This document shows positions 52,692-61,682 of a stretch of 64,000 nt of DNA, piece after piece. Below the pieces are notes generated by a model. That model saw nothing but the letters and a program-made list of their open reading frames with translations. It had not been told where the DNA came from and ran no database searches. The first letter of the stretch is position 1, and the number at the start of each line of letters is the position of its first letter. The stretch covers positions 1,984,001-2,048,000 of the forward strand of contig JAVSGI010000005.1 of assembly GCA_032334235.1 (NCBI GenBank), given 5' to 3'. A program made the translations under genes and the position numbers. The stretch is from Paracoccaceae bacterium Fryx2. GTDB lineage: Bacteria > Pseudomonadota > Alphaproteobacteria > Rhodobacterales > Rhodobacteraceae.

Positions 52692-55178
52692 ATGAACGTC
52701 CAGGATACGTTTGCCACGGCTGCATGGCTGCAGTCGGAAGGTGCTTTCACGTCTCGCGAACCTGCCATTCCCGGCTCTGCGCCTGCGCCGATCGGCGACG
52801 CAGACATTTTCCGGCAATACGTGCCGCTCGTGACCACGCTGGCCGAGGCTGGCGCTGCGAAGGGCGAGCCTGAAGCCCAGGAAGGCCGGTCGGACGGGAC
52901 AGGGTGGGTTTCGTCGACCAGCCTGGCAGACGCGACGGTCGCGGACAGCCTGACCGCAGGCAGTCAGACCCGACTGGCCGCACCGGCGCAGACGCCGGTC
53001 GGCACGGCATCCGGTGCGGCCCCTGCCGTCGCGGTGGCCACCGCTGCCGCCGGTGCCGATGGCGTGATCATCGTCGCGCCTGGCACGTCGGCGGCGCAGT
53101 TGCAGACCCTGATCGACACCGCCCCGGCCGGAACGACCCTTCGGCTCGCGGCCGGCCATTTCAGCTTTGACCGGACGATCACGGTGAACCGGGACGATAT
53201 TTCGGTCATCGGGGCCGGGTCGGACAAGACCTTCATCGACGTGCCGCCGACCCTGGGGCAAGAGGCGTTCCATGTCGGCAACGGCCGGACGGCGGGCAGC
53301 TTTGCCCTGGCCGCCGACATGGCCGAAGGCGGCACGGCGATGACCCTGACCGGAGCCCACAGCCTGGCGGCGGGCGACTTCGTCTTTCTGTCGCGCGAAA
53401 GCACCGAGGCGTTCTATGACGAGATCGGCGACAAGGCCTGGCGCAACACCGACGTGCCGCTGCGCACCTCGATCGCGCAGGTGGAATCGGTCAACGGCTC
53501 GCAGATCACGCTGGCTTCCGGCGTGCATTTCGATTTCTCGACGGGCGAAACCCGGGTGACCGAAATCAGCATGGTCGAGAACGTGACCCTTGGCGGGTTC
53601 ACCGTCGACTACGGGCTTTCCACCGCGAATCCGTCGGCGTTCTCGAACACCCTTGGGAATTACGACCGCAACGCCGTGATCGAGATCGATGGCACGGCAG
53701 GGCTGCACCTGTTCGATGTCACGTCCCGTGACGTGCCTTCGCTTGGCGTGAATGTGGCAAGCAGCACCGGCGTCACTGCCGTCGGCCTGACCATGACCGG
53801 CGCGCACAACAAGGGCGACAGCGGCAATGGATATGGGCTGCAGATCCGCGATGTCTATGACAGCAGCTTCACGGACATCAGCGATGCCGACATGCGCCAT
53901 TCGGTCGTCTTTGCGTCGTGGTGCTCGTCTGCGGGGAACTTCGTGCATGTCACGCAGACCGACCGGGACATCAACTTCCACGGCGGGCGGGACCATGACA
54001 ACGTCGTCGTGGTGGACAGGTCGGTTCGTGACGCCAATTCCGACATCATCGGGGCGACGCTGTTCGTGAACGTCACCGGCACCCATTACGGATCGGTGAC
54101 GGATGCCGATGCAAACGTGGTGACCTTCGGCCATGTGGTGGGAACGCGGCTGAACGACCAGATCACGGGCTATGCCAACGGGGCCTGGCTCGACGGCATG
54201 GGCGGCAACGACAGCCTGACGGGCGGGGCAGGCAATGACCTGCTGATCGGCGGGACGGGCCGGGACGTGCTGAACGGGGCGGGGGGCGAGGATATCGTCC
54301 GGTATTCCGGCAGGTTCGCGGATTTCACGATCACCAGCCGGGGCAACGGCGTGTTCGAGGTCAGGGACCGCGTCGGCACCCAGTCGACCGATCAGGTGTC
54401 ACAGGTCGAGTGGCTGCTGTTTGGCGACAAGGCGGTTCATCTGGCCGACATGTCGATCCACTCCGTCGCGGCCGTGAACGGCATCTTCGCCGGTGCGGGA
54501 ACGTGGCTACCGGCCGCCCCGGTCCTGCCCGAGCTGGTCGGAACCTCGGGCAAGGACGTGTTCGAGGTGACCGTCGCCGGAACCACGGTCTCCGGACTGG
54601 GCGATTTCGACACGGTCCGTTCGACGGTCGATTTCACCATGTCGGGCGATGTGGAGCGGCTTGATCTGGTCGGGTCCGCCGCGATCGACGGGACGGGAAG
54701 CACCGGCGACAACCACATGCACGGCAATGATGCGGGCAATGTGCTGCAGGGCCTTGCAGGCAACGACCAGCTTTGGGGCAAGGATGGGGACGACGTTCTG
54801 CTGGGCGGGGCAGGCAACGACCAGATCACCGGCGACGCGGGCAACGACCGGATCGACGGCGGCGCGGGTCAGGACAAGATGAAAGGCGGTGCGGGTGCGG
54901 ATGTCTTTGTCTTTGCCCTGGCATCCGACACCGAACGCCTGAAAAGCGACAAGGTGCTGGATTTCCAGACCGGGGTGGACCGCATCGACCTGACGGGCAT
55001 CGACGCGAATGTCGATGTTGCGGGCGATCAGGCCTTTGTCCGGGGAACCGCGAATGCAGGGGCCGGGTCGGTCTGGGTCAAGAGCGGCTATGTCTATGGC
55101 GATACCAACGGGGACGGCGTGGCCGATCTGGCAATCTATGTCACCGGCACCGTCGGGCAGCACGACATCCTGCTCTGA
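52692..55178 (+). CDS. RTX-repeat protein with right-handed beta-helix (possible polysaccharide epimerase or lyase)
   Basis: 828 residues, no Sec signal, so probably exported by a type I system through its C-terminus. Residues ~130-480 look like a right-handed parallel beta-helix: an initial APGTSAAQLQTLIDTAPAGT segment, then short strands with Asn/Gly/Val turns and an acidic stretch RDINFHGGRDHDNVVVVDRS. Calcium-binding RTX nonapeptides (GGxGxDxxx) occur at ~488-535 and ~677-742. This is the layout of secreted mannuronan C5-epimerases (AlgE) and some lyases, but the AlgE/AlgG catalytic DPHD motif is not seen. Position next to an alginate-type operon suggests action on that polymer. An ATG at 52605 would add 29 basic residues and lies inside the likely promoter. 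Confidence 0.75.
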   Translation: MNVQDTFATAAWLQSEGAFTSREPAIPGSAPAPIGDADIFRQYVPLVTTLAEAGAAKGEPEAQEGRSDGTGWVSSTSLADATVADSLTAGSQTRLAAPAQTPVGTASGAAPAVAVATAAAGADGVIIVAPGTSAAQLQTLIDTAPAGTTLRLAAGHFSFDRTITVNRDDISVIGAGSDKTFIDVPPTLGQEAFHVGNGRTAGSFALAADMAEGGTAMTLTGAHSLAAGDFVFLSRESTEAFYDEIGDKAWRNTDVPLRTSIAQVESVNGSQITLASGVHFDFSTGETRVTEISMVENVTLGGFTVDYGLSTANPSAFSNTLGNYDRNAVIEIDGTAGLHLFDVTSRDVPSLGVNVASSTGVTAVGLTMTGAHNKGDSGNGYGLQIRDVYDSSFTDISDADMRHSVVFASWCSSAGNFVHVTQTDRDINFHGGRDHDNVVVVDRSVRDANSDIIGATLFVNVTGTHYGSVTDADANVVTFGHVVGTRLNDQITGYANGAWLDGMGGNDSLTGGAGNDLLIGGTGRDVLNGAGGEDIVRYSGRFADFTITSRGNGVFEVRDRVGTQSTDQVSQVEWLLFGDKAVHLADMSIHSVAAVNGIFAGAGTWLPAAPVLPELVGTSGKDVFEVTVAGTTVSGLGDFDTVRSTVDFTMSGDVERLDLVGSAAIDGTGSTGDNHMHGNDAGNVLQGLAGNDQLWGKDGDDVLLGGAGNDQITGDAGNDRIDGGAGQDKMKGGAGADVFVFALASDTERLKSDKVLDFQTGVDRIDLTGIDANVDVAGDQAFVRGTANAGAGSVWVKSGYVYGDTNGDGVADLAIYVTGTVGQHDILL

Positions 55179-55183
55179 CGCCG

Positions 55184-56215
55184 TCACATTCCCCAGACCA
55201 GGGACTGCCTGCCCCCGATCTTGGAATTGCCCAGCGCCCCGTATCCGGCGACGAATTGCGCCAGACGCGGGGCGTGAAACACCGAAAGGTAAGCCTCGGC
55301 CCAGGCCAGTTCGAACCCGCGCAGTTCCTCGGACCCGTTGAAGTAGGATTGCGCGTGGCCGGTTCTTGTTTCGACCAGGGCGGGGTCGTCGAACGCGGCC
55401 AGAACGAAGTTGACCGAGCGGTGGATCGCCCCGTCGCAGGCGCGAAACAGGTCATGCCCGCGGCCCTGCAACAGGGCTGCGGTCACGACAAGCGGGGTGA
55501 CGGCGTGCAGCTGGTAGTGCAGCGCCAGTTCCTTGCGCGCCATTTCCAGCGGCAGGCTGCCGTCGGGCGCAGCCTGACAGGCGACAAGGCGGACCGAGGC
55601 GTCGGCCCAGTCGATCATGGCGGCATCGCCGGTCGTCAGCCCGATCCGGGCAACCGCCAGCGCGGCCCAGGCGCGCAGGTTGTTCCGGCCGGCGTTCTTC
55701 GGGGCTTCGGTGTCGAAATAGGTCATCGTCGCCGTCGCGCCGGCGGACAGCCAGCCTTCGACCATGGCCCGGTCTTCGGACGCCGCGAGGAACGGTTCGA
55801 CCTGCGCATAGGCAAAGGCAAGCCCCGCGATCCGCGACGGCGCCGACAGCCGGGCGTTCATCGTGGCCAGGTCGCTGAGGGCGTCGGCCCGGGCCCAGAC
55901 CGCCAGTCCCGACAGCACGCAATCCGCTGCGGCGGAACGGTCGTCGGGGGAGGACACCGCCCGGTTGGCGGCAAGCGCCAGATCGCTGATGAAGGAATCA
56001 ACGGGCTTGAGCTGCGCGTTCACGTCGTCGTTCGACGCCTCGTCGAAATCGGAACGGCTCTTGTCCCTTGCGTCATAGCGGCTGCCGTGGTCGAGGCTGA
56101 CGACCGGTTCGGGCGTGGTGGCGCAGACAAAGGGCACGGGCGCCTTTTCGTCGGCGTGCGCAGCGGTGGCCGAGGCCAGCGTGCAGACGAGCAGTGCGGG
56201 CAGGATATGTTTCAT
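55184..56215 (-). CDS. AlgL-like protein (PL5 alginate lyase fold) lacking the catalytic His
   Basis: 343 residues with a signal peptide (MKHILPALLVCTLASATAAHA), periplasmic alpha/alpha-barrel like AlgL. The motif RNNLRAWAALA corresponds to NNHSYWAA of Pseudomonas AlgL, and LPLEMARKELALHY to LPNELKRRQRALAY. From remembered Pseudomonas numbering (N201, H202, R249, Y256), the Arg (Arg227) and Tyr (Tyr234) are kept with exact spacing, but the His is Leu180. It may therefore be a poor lyase or a structural member. AlgL normally clears misplaced polymer from the periplasm during secretion. Last gene of the operon; its start overlaps the Sel1 gene by 4 bp, and it converges on the RTX gene with 5 bp between stops. 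Confidence 0.78.
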   Translation of the reverse strand: MKHILPALLVCTLASATAAHADEKAPVPFVCATTPEPVVSLDHGSRYDARDKSRSDFDEASNDDVNAQLKPVDSFISDLALAANRAVSSPDDRSAAADCVLSGLAVWARADALSDLATMNARLSAPSRIAGLAFAYAQVEPFLAASEDRAMVEGWLSAGATATMTYFDTEAPKNAGRNNLRAWAALAVARIGLTTGDAAMIDWADASVRLVACQAAPDGSLPLEMARKELALHYQLHAVTPLVVTAALLQGRGHDLFRACDGAIHRSVNFVLAAFDDPALVETRTGHAQSYFNGSEELRGFELAWAEAYLSVFHAPRLAQFVAGYGALGNSKIGGRQSLVWGM

Positions 56216-58959
56216 CGGTTCACTCCGGCATCGACGGTAAAGAGCTTGACCATGTCAATCGCGGTCGGGTCGCCGGCATCGGCGGCCTTTTTCAGCCAGC
56301 CCCGCGCGTTTTCAAGGGATGCGGGCACCCCCACGCCCATCGAGTAGGCCTGCGCCAGCAGCATCATCGCGGGCACGTCGCCCCCTTCCGAGGCGCGGAC
56401 CAGCCAGCCGGTCGATTCCTCGATCTCGCCCCGCGCGACAGCGGCGGCCCGCAGGCGGCCGGCGTGTTCGCGCATCGCGGCGGGATCGCCGGCCTCGGCG
56501 GCCTGCGCATAGAGCAGGTCGAGGTCAAGCCGCGACTCGATCGCCACGCGCAGCTTCGGGTCCTTTCGCGCCAGTTCGTCCAGCACGGCAGGGAGCTGGC
56601 GGGCATCGCTTCGTGCCACCAGATCGGCATAGAGCGTCACGATCCGCGCCGGGTCATAGCCTTCCTTCGCCGGGTTGCCGAGGATGCGCAACAGGCGCTG
56701 CACCGCTGTCCGGTTGCCAAGCGCATGGGCCTTTTCATAGAAGGCCAGCGCGGTCGCGTCGCCATCTTCGCCCAGAAGCGCCCGGTAGCTGTCGGCCAGT
56801 GCCACGATCTGCCAGCTGTCCTGCCCGGCCAGATGGGTGGCGATGGTCAGCCAGCGGTGCGCCTCGTCAAGATTGCCCTCTGCCCCCATCACGCCGGCGA
56901 ATGCCACTGCCTCGGGAAAGGCGCAGTGCATCGCGGTGATGGCCCGCGCGCGATAGATGTCGCGGCCTGCGGCATCGGGCAGGAACGGCATCGCCAGCAT
57001 CAGCGCCAGAAAGTCGCCCCGTTCGTCGATCTGCCGCGAGAAGGCGTCGAACACCGCACGGGGGGTCGGGTAGGTTGCCGGATCGGCATCGGGCAGCATC
57101 GCCATCGCCTCGCCGTTGCCGCCTTGGGCCAGCGCCACGAGCAGCGGGACGGTCTCGGCGCGGGCGGCGTCGGTCGCGTCGATCAGCAGCGCCTTGGAAA
57201 GCTTGAGCGCCGCGCCATCCTCGCCCGCCGTGACGGCGGCGCGGAACTGGTTCAGGGCGGCGGCGCGGGCGGACGGGTTGGCCGCCCGTTCCAGCGCAAG
57301 TGCCGCCCGGGCGGTCGCCACATTGGCAAAGCGGTCGGCATAGGATGTCCAGAACGCCACTTCGGACGCGGGCGATCCGTCCCGTTCCAGCACCGCCAGC
57401 AGGTTGGCAAGCGGCGTGGCGCGGCCATAGAGCGCCTGCGTCTGAAGGGCCGCCATGGCCAGCGGGTCGGGGTCGGCGGCCAGTTTCGCCAGCGCGGAAT
57501 CGCTGAACTGGAACGAGGATGACCCGATGGCAGCCTCGGCCCCGGCCCAGTAGGCGGCCTGGTCCGGCAGCGGCGCATTGGGCGCCTTGCACAGGAAGGC
57601 GGCCTGAAGGTCGGCGGTCGGGGCGGCCTCGCCCAGGGTCGTGACGGCATGGATCAGGTGATCGACGGCGACGTAGAACTCGGGTTCGGTCCGGGCGGCG
57701 CCCAGATCCAGCTGGGACAGCATCACGATGGCGGCGGGGTCGTCCATGGCCGCCCCCCGTTCCAGCAGGGCGCGCGCAGCGGCCTGCCCGGTCCACCGAC
57801 CCTGCACCGCAAGGATTTTCGTGGCCTGCTTGGCGAAGACCCAGGCCGGCGCGTCGGCAAGGCCCTGAAGCCTGTCCAGCGTGTCGAGAAATGCGGGTTC
57901 GAACTCGGGGTGATGCGGCAGTTGCGCCTCCAGGAACCCCGACAGGCGGATCAGGCCGGCCCGGTCGCCTTGTGCGGCGGCGGCCTCGTAAAGCGTCCGG
58001 GCCATCGCCAGATCGGCGGGCACCAGCGCGCCGGCCTCGTGAACCCGGCCGAGGGCCACCTGCGCATAAGGCAGGTTTCCGTCGGCGGCCTTGGTCAGAT
58101 AGGCCAGCAGGACATCGTTGTCCTTGGTCACGAGTTCGGATTGCAGATGATATTCCGCCACCCGCCAGGCGGCGATGGGGTCACCCAGATCGGCGGCGAA
58201 GCGATACCACCGGACGGCAAGATCGTGGTCGAGGCTTACCACCTTGCCGCTGGAAAACTCGCGCGCGATCCGGGCGATCCGGTCGCAGATCAGCGGGTCG
58301 ATCTGGCCCACCAGCGACCCGAAAGCCATGGTCACGGCCAGTTGCGGGTTGATGTCCCAGCCTTCGGGCGCATTCCCGGCCACCGCCAGATGCGACAGGG
58401 TCAGCAAGGCATCGGCGTTGCCGCCATAGCCGGCGGCCATCAGAAGGTCGGCGCCGCGCCGGGTATCGCGGTCGATGCCGATGCCCTCGTTCAGGAACCC
58501 CGCAAGCGCGTTCAGCATCCGGGGCGAGTTCTCGTCGCCCCGGTCAAGCAACCGCTGCACCAGACCCTCGGACTTGAGTTCCTGCAACTGCCCCAGCGCG
58601 ATCATCTGTTCGATCCGGGCCAGAGTGGCGTGATCGGCGGTGAAGCTGGCGGAAAGGCCGGGAAGAAGGGTGATCACCCGCCGGATCGTTGCGTCCCAGG
58701 CCGAGGGGTCGATCTCCGCCAGGCGGCGCAGGTCGCGATTGATCAGCCCGATGTCGCGGTCGGGCAGCGCCACCCCGTCCCAGGCGCCCCATGCGGCAAC
58801 CAGATCGACATCCGACGCCCGCGCCACGCAGACCGGGGTCATCACCATGTCGGGCGGTTCGAACGCAAGCGGCAGGGTCTGCGCGCCAAGCCCTTCAGGC
58901 TGCAGGCAAAGCAGGGCAAGTGCCGCAAGCAGGCCGGCCCCGGATCGGTTCATGGTCAT
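56212..58959 (-). CDS. Large periplasmic Sel1/TPR-repeat protein, AlgK-like in position
   Basis: 915 residues with a signal peptide (LLAALALLCLQPEGLGAQ, no good lipobox) and a mature part made mostly of ~36-residue helical Sel1-like repeats, e.g. ADLGDPIAAWRVAEYHLQ, LPYAQVALGRVHEAGALVPA and DVPAMMLLAQAYSMGVGVPA near the end. In Pseudomonas the TPR lipoprotein AlgK (~475 residues) scaffolds the alginate secretion complex; this protein may fill that role but is twice as long and not obviously lipidated. Start at ATG 58959 or 58953. It begins 19 bp after algF and overlaps the algL-like gene. Confidence 0.75.
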   Translation of the reverse strand: MTMNRSGAGLLAALALLCLQPEGLGAQTLPLAFEPPDMVMTPVCVARASDVDLVAAWGAWDGVALPDRDIGLINRDLRRLAEIDPSAWDATIRRVITLLPGLSASFTADHATLARIEQMIALGQLQELKSEGLVQRLLDRGDENSPRMLNALAGFLNEGIGIDRDTRRGADLLMAAGYGGNADALLTLSHLAVAGNAPEGWDINPQLAVTMAFGSLVGQIDPLICDRIARIAREFSSGKVVSLDHDLAVRWYRFAADLGDPIAAWRVAEYHLQSELVTKDNDVLLAYLTKAADGNLPYAQVALGRVHEAGALVPADLAMARTLYEAAAAQGDRAGLIRLSGFLEAQLPHHPEFEPAFLDTLDRLQGLADAPAWVFAKQATKILAVQGRWTGQAAARALLERGAAMDDPAAIVMLSQLDLGAARTEPEFYVAVDHLIHAVTTLGEAAPTADLQAAFLCKAPNAPLPDQAAYWAGAEAAIGSSSFQFSDSALAKLAADPDPLAMAALQTQALYGRATPLANLLAVLERDGSPASEVAFWTSYADRFANVATARAALALERAANPSARAAALNQFRAAVTAGEDGAALKLSKALLIDATDAARAETVPLLVALAQGGNGEAMAMLPDADPATYPTPRAVFDAFSRQIDERGDFLALMLAMPFLPDAAGRDIYRARAITAMHCAFPEAVAFAGVMGAEGNLDEAHRWLTIATHLAGQDSWQIVALADSYRALLGEDGDATALAFYEKAHALGNRTAVQRLLRILGNPAKEGYDPARIVTLYADLVARSDARQLPAVLDELARKDPKLRVAIESRLDLDLLYAQAAEAGDPAAMREHAGRLRAAAVARGEIEESTGWLVRASEGGDVPAMMLLAQAYSMGVGVPASLENARGWLKKAADAGDPTAIDMVKLFTVDAGVNR

Positions 58960-58978
58960 GGGTCAGCCCTTTCGCGGG

Positions 58979-59602
58979 TCAGTTGGAATACAGGTTCTCG
59001 GTGCTGAAAGCGGTGTAGTCGCCGGCGCTGCCGCTGAAGACCACCGTCACGCCCGCCCGGCGCCGCATCTTGACCGCGGGCAGGTCGGCCAGGACCGTCG
59101 CGCCGTCGCGCACTTCGAAATCCAGCGTCAGCGGCGCCTTGAGCGTGACCTGACGCGAGGTGTTCTGCGCGATGCCTTCCAGCGCCAGCGCATCGGCCGA
59201 CGGCACGAACAGATCCACCGAGGCCAGGTCGGACAGGTTGTAGAACACCAGATCGGCCTTGGCGGGGCTGTTCCTGATCACGTCCTGCAACAGGTGCAGC
59301 GTGCCGTCGGTGCCCGCGACGAAACTGTAGAACGAGGCCGGCGGAATATCTCCGTCGCTGACCAGATCGCCCACCGCGACAGACACCTTGCCCGCCGCCA
59401 TCATCACATAGGGGGTCACACCGCCCTGCACGTTGTCGAAGGTGTCTTCCCCCACCACGGCAAGGGTTTCCCCCGGCGACACGATCCGCACGAAGGACGC
59501 GTTCGGGTCGGCGGGGTCTTCGTAAAGCTGGTTGTCCTGCGCGAAGGCAGGGGCGGCAGCAAGCGCCAGCAGGCAGGCAACAAGGCGGGAACAGCGGGTC
59601 AT
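58979..59602 (-). CDS. algF: Alginate O-acetyltransferase accessory protein AlgF
   Basis: 207 residues: a signal peptide (RLVACLLALAAAPAFA) and a periplasmic beta-rich domain opening QLYEDPADPNASFVRIVSP, like AlgF, which is needed with AlgI and AlgJ for O-acetylation of alginate. Residues ~40-200 have the two-part layout of the family (GVTPYVMMAAGKVSVAVGD and LVFYNLSDLASVDLFVPSAD). The ATG at 59602 shares one base with the algX stop. Confidence 0.88.
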   Translation of the reverse strand: MTRCSRLVACLLALAAAPAFAQDNQLYEDPADPNASFVRIVSPGETLAVVGEDTFDNVQGGVTPYVMMAAGKVSVAVGDLVSDGDIPPASFYSFVAGTDGTLHLLQDVIRNSPAKADLVFYNLSDLASVDLFVPSADALALEGIAQNTSRQVTLKAPLTLDFEVRDGATVLADLPAVKMRRRAGVTVVFSGSAGDYTAFSTENLYSN

Positions 59603-60924
59603 CACAAGGCATCCTTCCGGGATGAGGGGCAAAGCGTCAGGGTCGAGGCGTCACCGACCGGCCTGTCGAAGGTCACGGTCAGCGCGGTCAGATCGGGGTG
59701 CCAGATGCTGCCCAGCGGCTTGAAGAACCGCCCCGAAGCCAGCATCCGGTCGCTGCGCTGCATCTGCGCATTGCGCGTGACGCCCGAGGCTGTCTTCACG
59801 GTGAACAACGCGTTGCGCGGCCCATCGGTCCCGAGATCGGCAAGGATCACGTCATCTTGTCCGATCTTCAGCCCGGCCAGGTCGGCGGTCAGGCTGTTTT
59901 CGCCCGCTTGCGTGACCGCGAGCGGAACCGGACAGGTCTGCCCCGCCGCCGCCACAAGCTCGTCCATCGGGTCGGGGCCGAACTGGGCCAGATTGCTGTA
60001 GATCGGGTTTTCCCAGATCAGGAAGCGGGGCGGATTGTCGACGAAATCGCGCGAGGTCAGGTAGGACGTGATCGCGCCGAACTGGTTGCCGCCGGTAACG
60101 GCATAGTTGACCACGTCAAGGCCCGAGTATTCCGACAGGTAGCCGGCGAAATTGCCCGGCGGCGAATCCGAGAAGGAGGTGCCGACCAGCACGATCTGCA
60201 CCGCTTCATCGCCGCCGGCAAAGATGTCGGACACGCCTTCGTCGGGGCCGTCCACCACCTCGGTCAGGTGGCCGACCGCCTCGACGCGGGGCAGTTCTGC
60301 GATGCAGAACGCCTGCAAGGTGCGGCGCATGGTCGAAAAGGCGTCTGTCGCGGGCTGTTCGGTGGTCTGGTATTCGGACGGGGTCAGGTCGCCATAGAAC
60401 GGCTGCGCCTTGATCACCGCGCCGATCGCCTCTGCCGCGAGGCGGGCGCCGTTCGCGGTCCAGTGAAAATCGGCCTGGAAGAACGGCGGCCGGTCGGCGG
60501 GGGCGGCGGCAATCGGTGCCAGAATGTCGGGGGCCAGCACGCCATGCGCCGACAGGCGGCTGACGATGTCGCCATAGACCAGTGTCGCCGTCGCGCTGTC
60601 GAAGGCATAGTCGGCGGCGGCAGGGGGCAGGAATTGCGGCATCGCCTGACTTTTCGTCGGCACGGTCACATAGATCAGCGTCGTTCCTCCGGCGGCCAGT
60701 GCCTCGGACAGGGCGCCCATCTGGTCCATCACCGCATCCTCCATCGGATGGCGCATCCGCAGGTCGGCCAGCACGCGGTAGAAGACGCCGTCCAGCCCCT
60801 CGATCGACGGCAGGGACGATGCGGTGTCCAGCCCGCCGCACAGATAGGCCGAGGGGTCCGCGAGGACCGGGGCGCCCGAAAGGGCCGCAAGGACAATGGC
60901 AGGGCCGCCAAAGCGCATTTTCAT
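59602..60924 (-). CDS. algX: Alginate O-acetyltransferase AlgX
   Basis: 440 residues with a signal peptide (FGGPAIVLAALSGAPVLA). SGNH-like acetyltransferase domain: AYLCGGLDTASSL, then the catalytic Asp-His pair in QADFHWTANGARLA (Asp152, His154) and the nucleophile in VGTSFSDSPPGNFAGYLSEY (Ser250), which line up with Asp174/His176/Ser269 of Pseudomonas AlgX. The C-terminal ~110 residues form a beta domain comparable to its carbohydrate-binding module. It adds acetyl groups to the polymer in the periplasm. Overlaps the Sel1 gene upstream (ATGA) and algF downstream. Confidence 0.9.
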   Translation of the reverse strand: MKMRFGGPAIVLAALSGAPVLADPSAYLCGGLDTASSLPSIEGLDGVFYRVLADLRMRHPMEDAVMDQMGALSEALAAGGTTLIYVTVPTKSQAMPQFLPPAAADYAFDSATATLVYGDIVSRLSAHGVLAPDILAPIAAAPADRPPFFQADFHWTANGARLAAEAIGAVIKAQPFYGDLTPSEYQTTEQPATDAFSTMRRTLQAFCIAELPRVEAVGHLTEVVDGPDEGVSDIFAGGDEAVQIVLVGTSFSDSPPGNFAGYLSEYSGLDVVNYAVTGGNQFGAITSYLTSRDFVDNPPRFLIWENPIYSNLAQFGPDPMDELVAAAGQTCPVPLAVTQAGENSLTADLAGLKIGQDDVILADLGTDGPRNALFTVKTASGVTRNAQMQRSDRMLASGRFFKPLGSIWHPDLTALTVTFDRPVGDASTLTLCPSSRKDAL

Positions 60925-61682
60925 CTTGTCACCTCGGGTTGGGGGCTGGGCATTCCGTCGATCATCCGCAGCAGGTTTTCGGCCGTGACGCGGACCGACA
61001 GATCCTCGCCCGCCGCGGCCAGCGCCAGGGCCGAACGCGCACCCGGATGGCCCGTTGCCGCATCGGCCGGGTCCGACATCAGGGCCACTCCCAGTTGCAG
61101 CGCGGCCCGCGGACTGCCGCCGCCCGAGGCCATGCCAAGGTAGTTCTGGGCCTGCGCCAGATCGCGGCCGAAGGGCACGCCGTCCGCATACATCTGCCCC
61201 AGCAGCGTCGAGGCCACCGCATTCCCGCTCAGCGCCTGCACCGTCATGGCGTTCAGGCCATGGGTCAGGCGGCCCGCGCTGTAGCCAGCGCCCTCGTCCC
61301 TGAGCAGCCGTGCCAGAGGCGGCACGGCAAAGGCCCGCCCGGTATAGGCCGCAATCGCATAGTAATGTGCGGCGGCACCCGTGGGGTCGGGGGTTTCCTT
61401 TTCCTGCAACAGCCTGGCATAGCGGAACGCGGCCAGACCGTCGCCCGCATCGGCCAGGGCTCGCAGGTCGGTCGGGCCCATCGCCGCGCCGGAGATCATC
61501 TTGCGCCGTGCCGCCTGAAGGGCAGCGGTGGGCAGGTCGCGCGTCTTGCGCACGGCATTGTCGAAGACGAAATCGGCGCGGACCACCATGCCGGGCAAGC
61601 CGGGATCGGGGGCCATCGGCTGCGCCACGGCCCCGGTTGCAAGGCAGATCAGGACGGCGGCAAACCCGGGCACGTTACCCAT
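60921..61682 (-). CDS. Small periplasmic Sel1-repeat protein of the alginate operon
   Basis: 253 residues with a signal peptide (GFAAVLICLATGAVA) and four or five Sel1-like helical repeats from residue ~75 (ADAGDGLAAFRYARLLQEKE, GNAVASTLLGQMYADGVPFG, GSPRAALQLGVALMSDP). Role unknown; likely a periplasmic scaffold. It overlaps algJ by 8 bp and algX by 4 bp, so it is clearly part of the operon. No counterpart of this size sits between algJ and algX in Pseudomonas. Confidence 0.78.
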   Translation of the reverse strand: MGNVPGFAAVLICLATGAVAQPMAPDPGLPGMVVRADFVFDNAVRKTRDLPTAALQAARRKMISGAAMGPTDLRALADAGDGLAAFRYARLLQEKETPDPTGAAAHYYAIAAYTGRAFAVPPLARLLRDEGAGYSAGRLTHGLNAMTVQALSGNAVASTLLGQMYADGVPFGRDLAQAQNYLGMASGGGSPRAALQLGVALMSDPADAATGHPGARSALALAAAGEDLSVRVTAENLLRMIDGMPSPQPEVTR

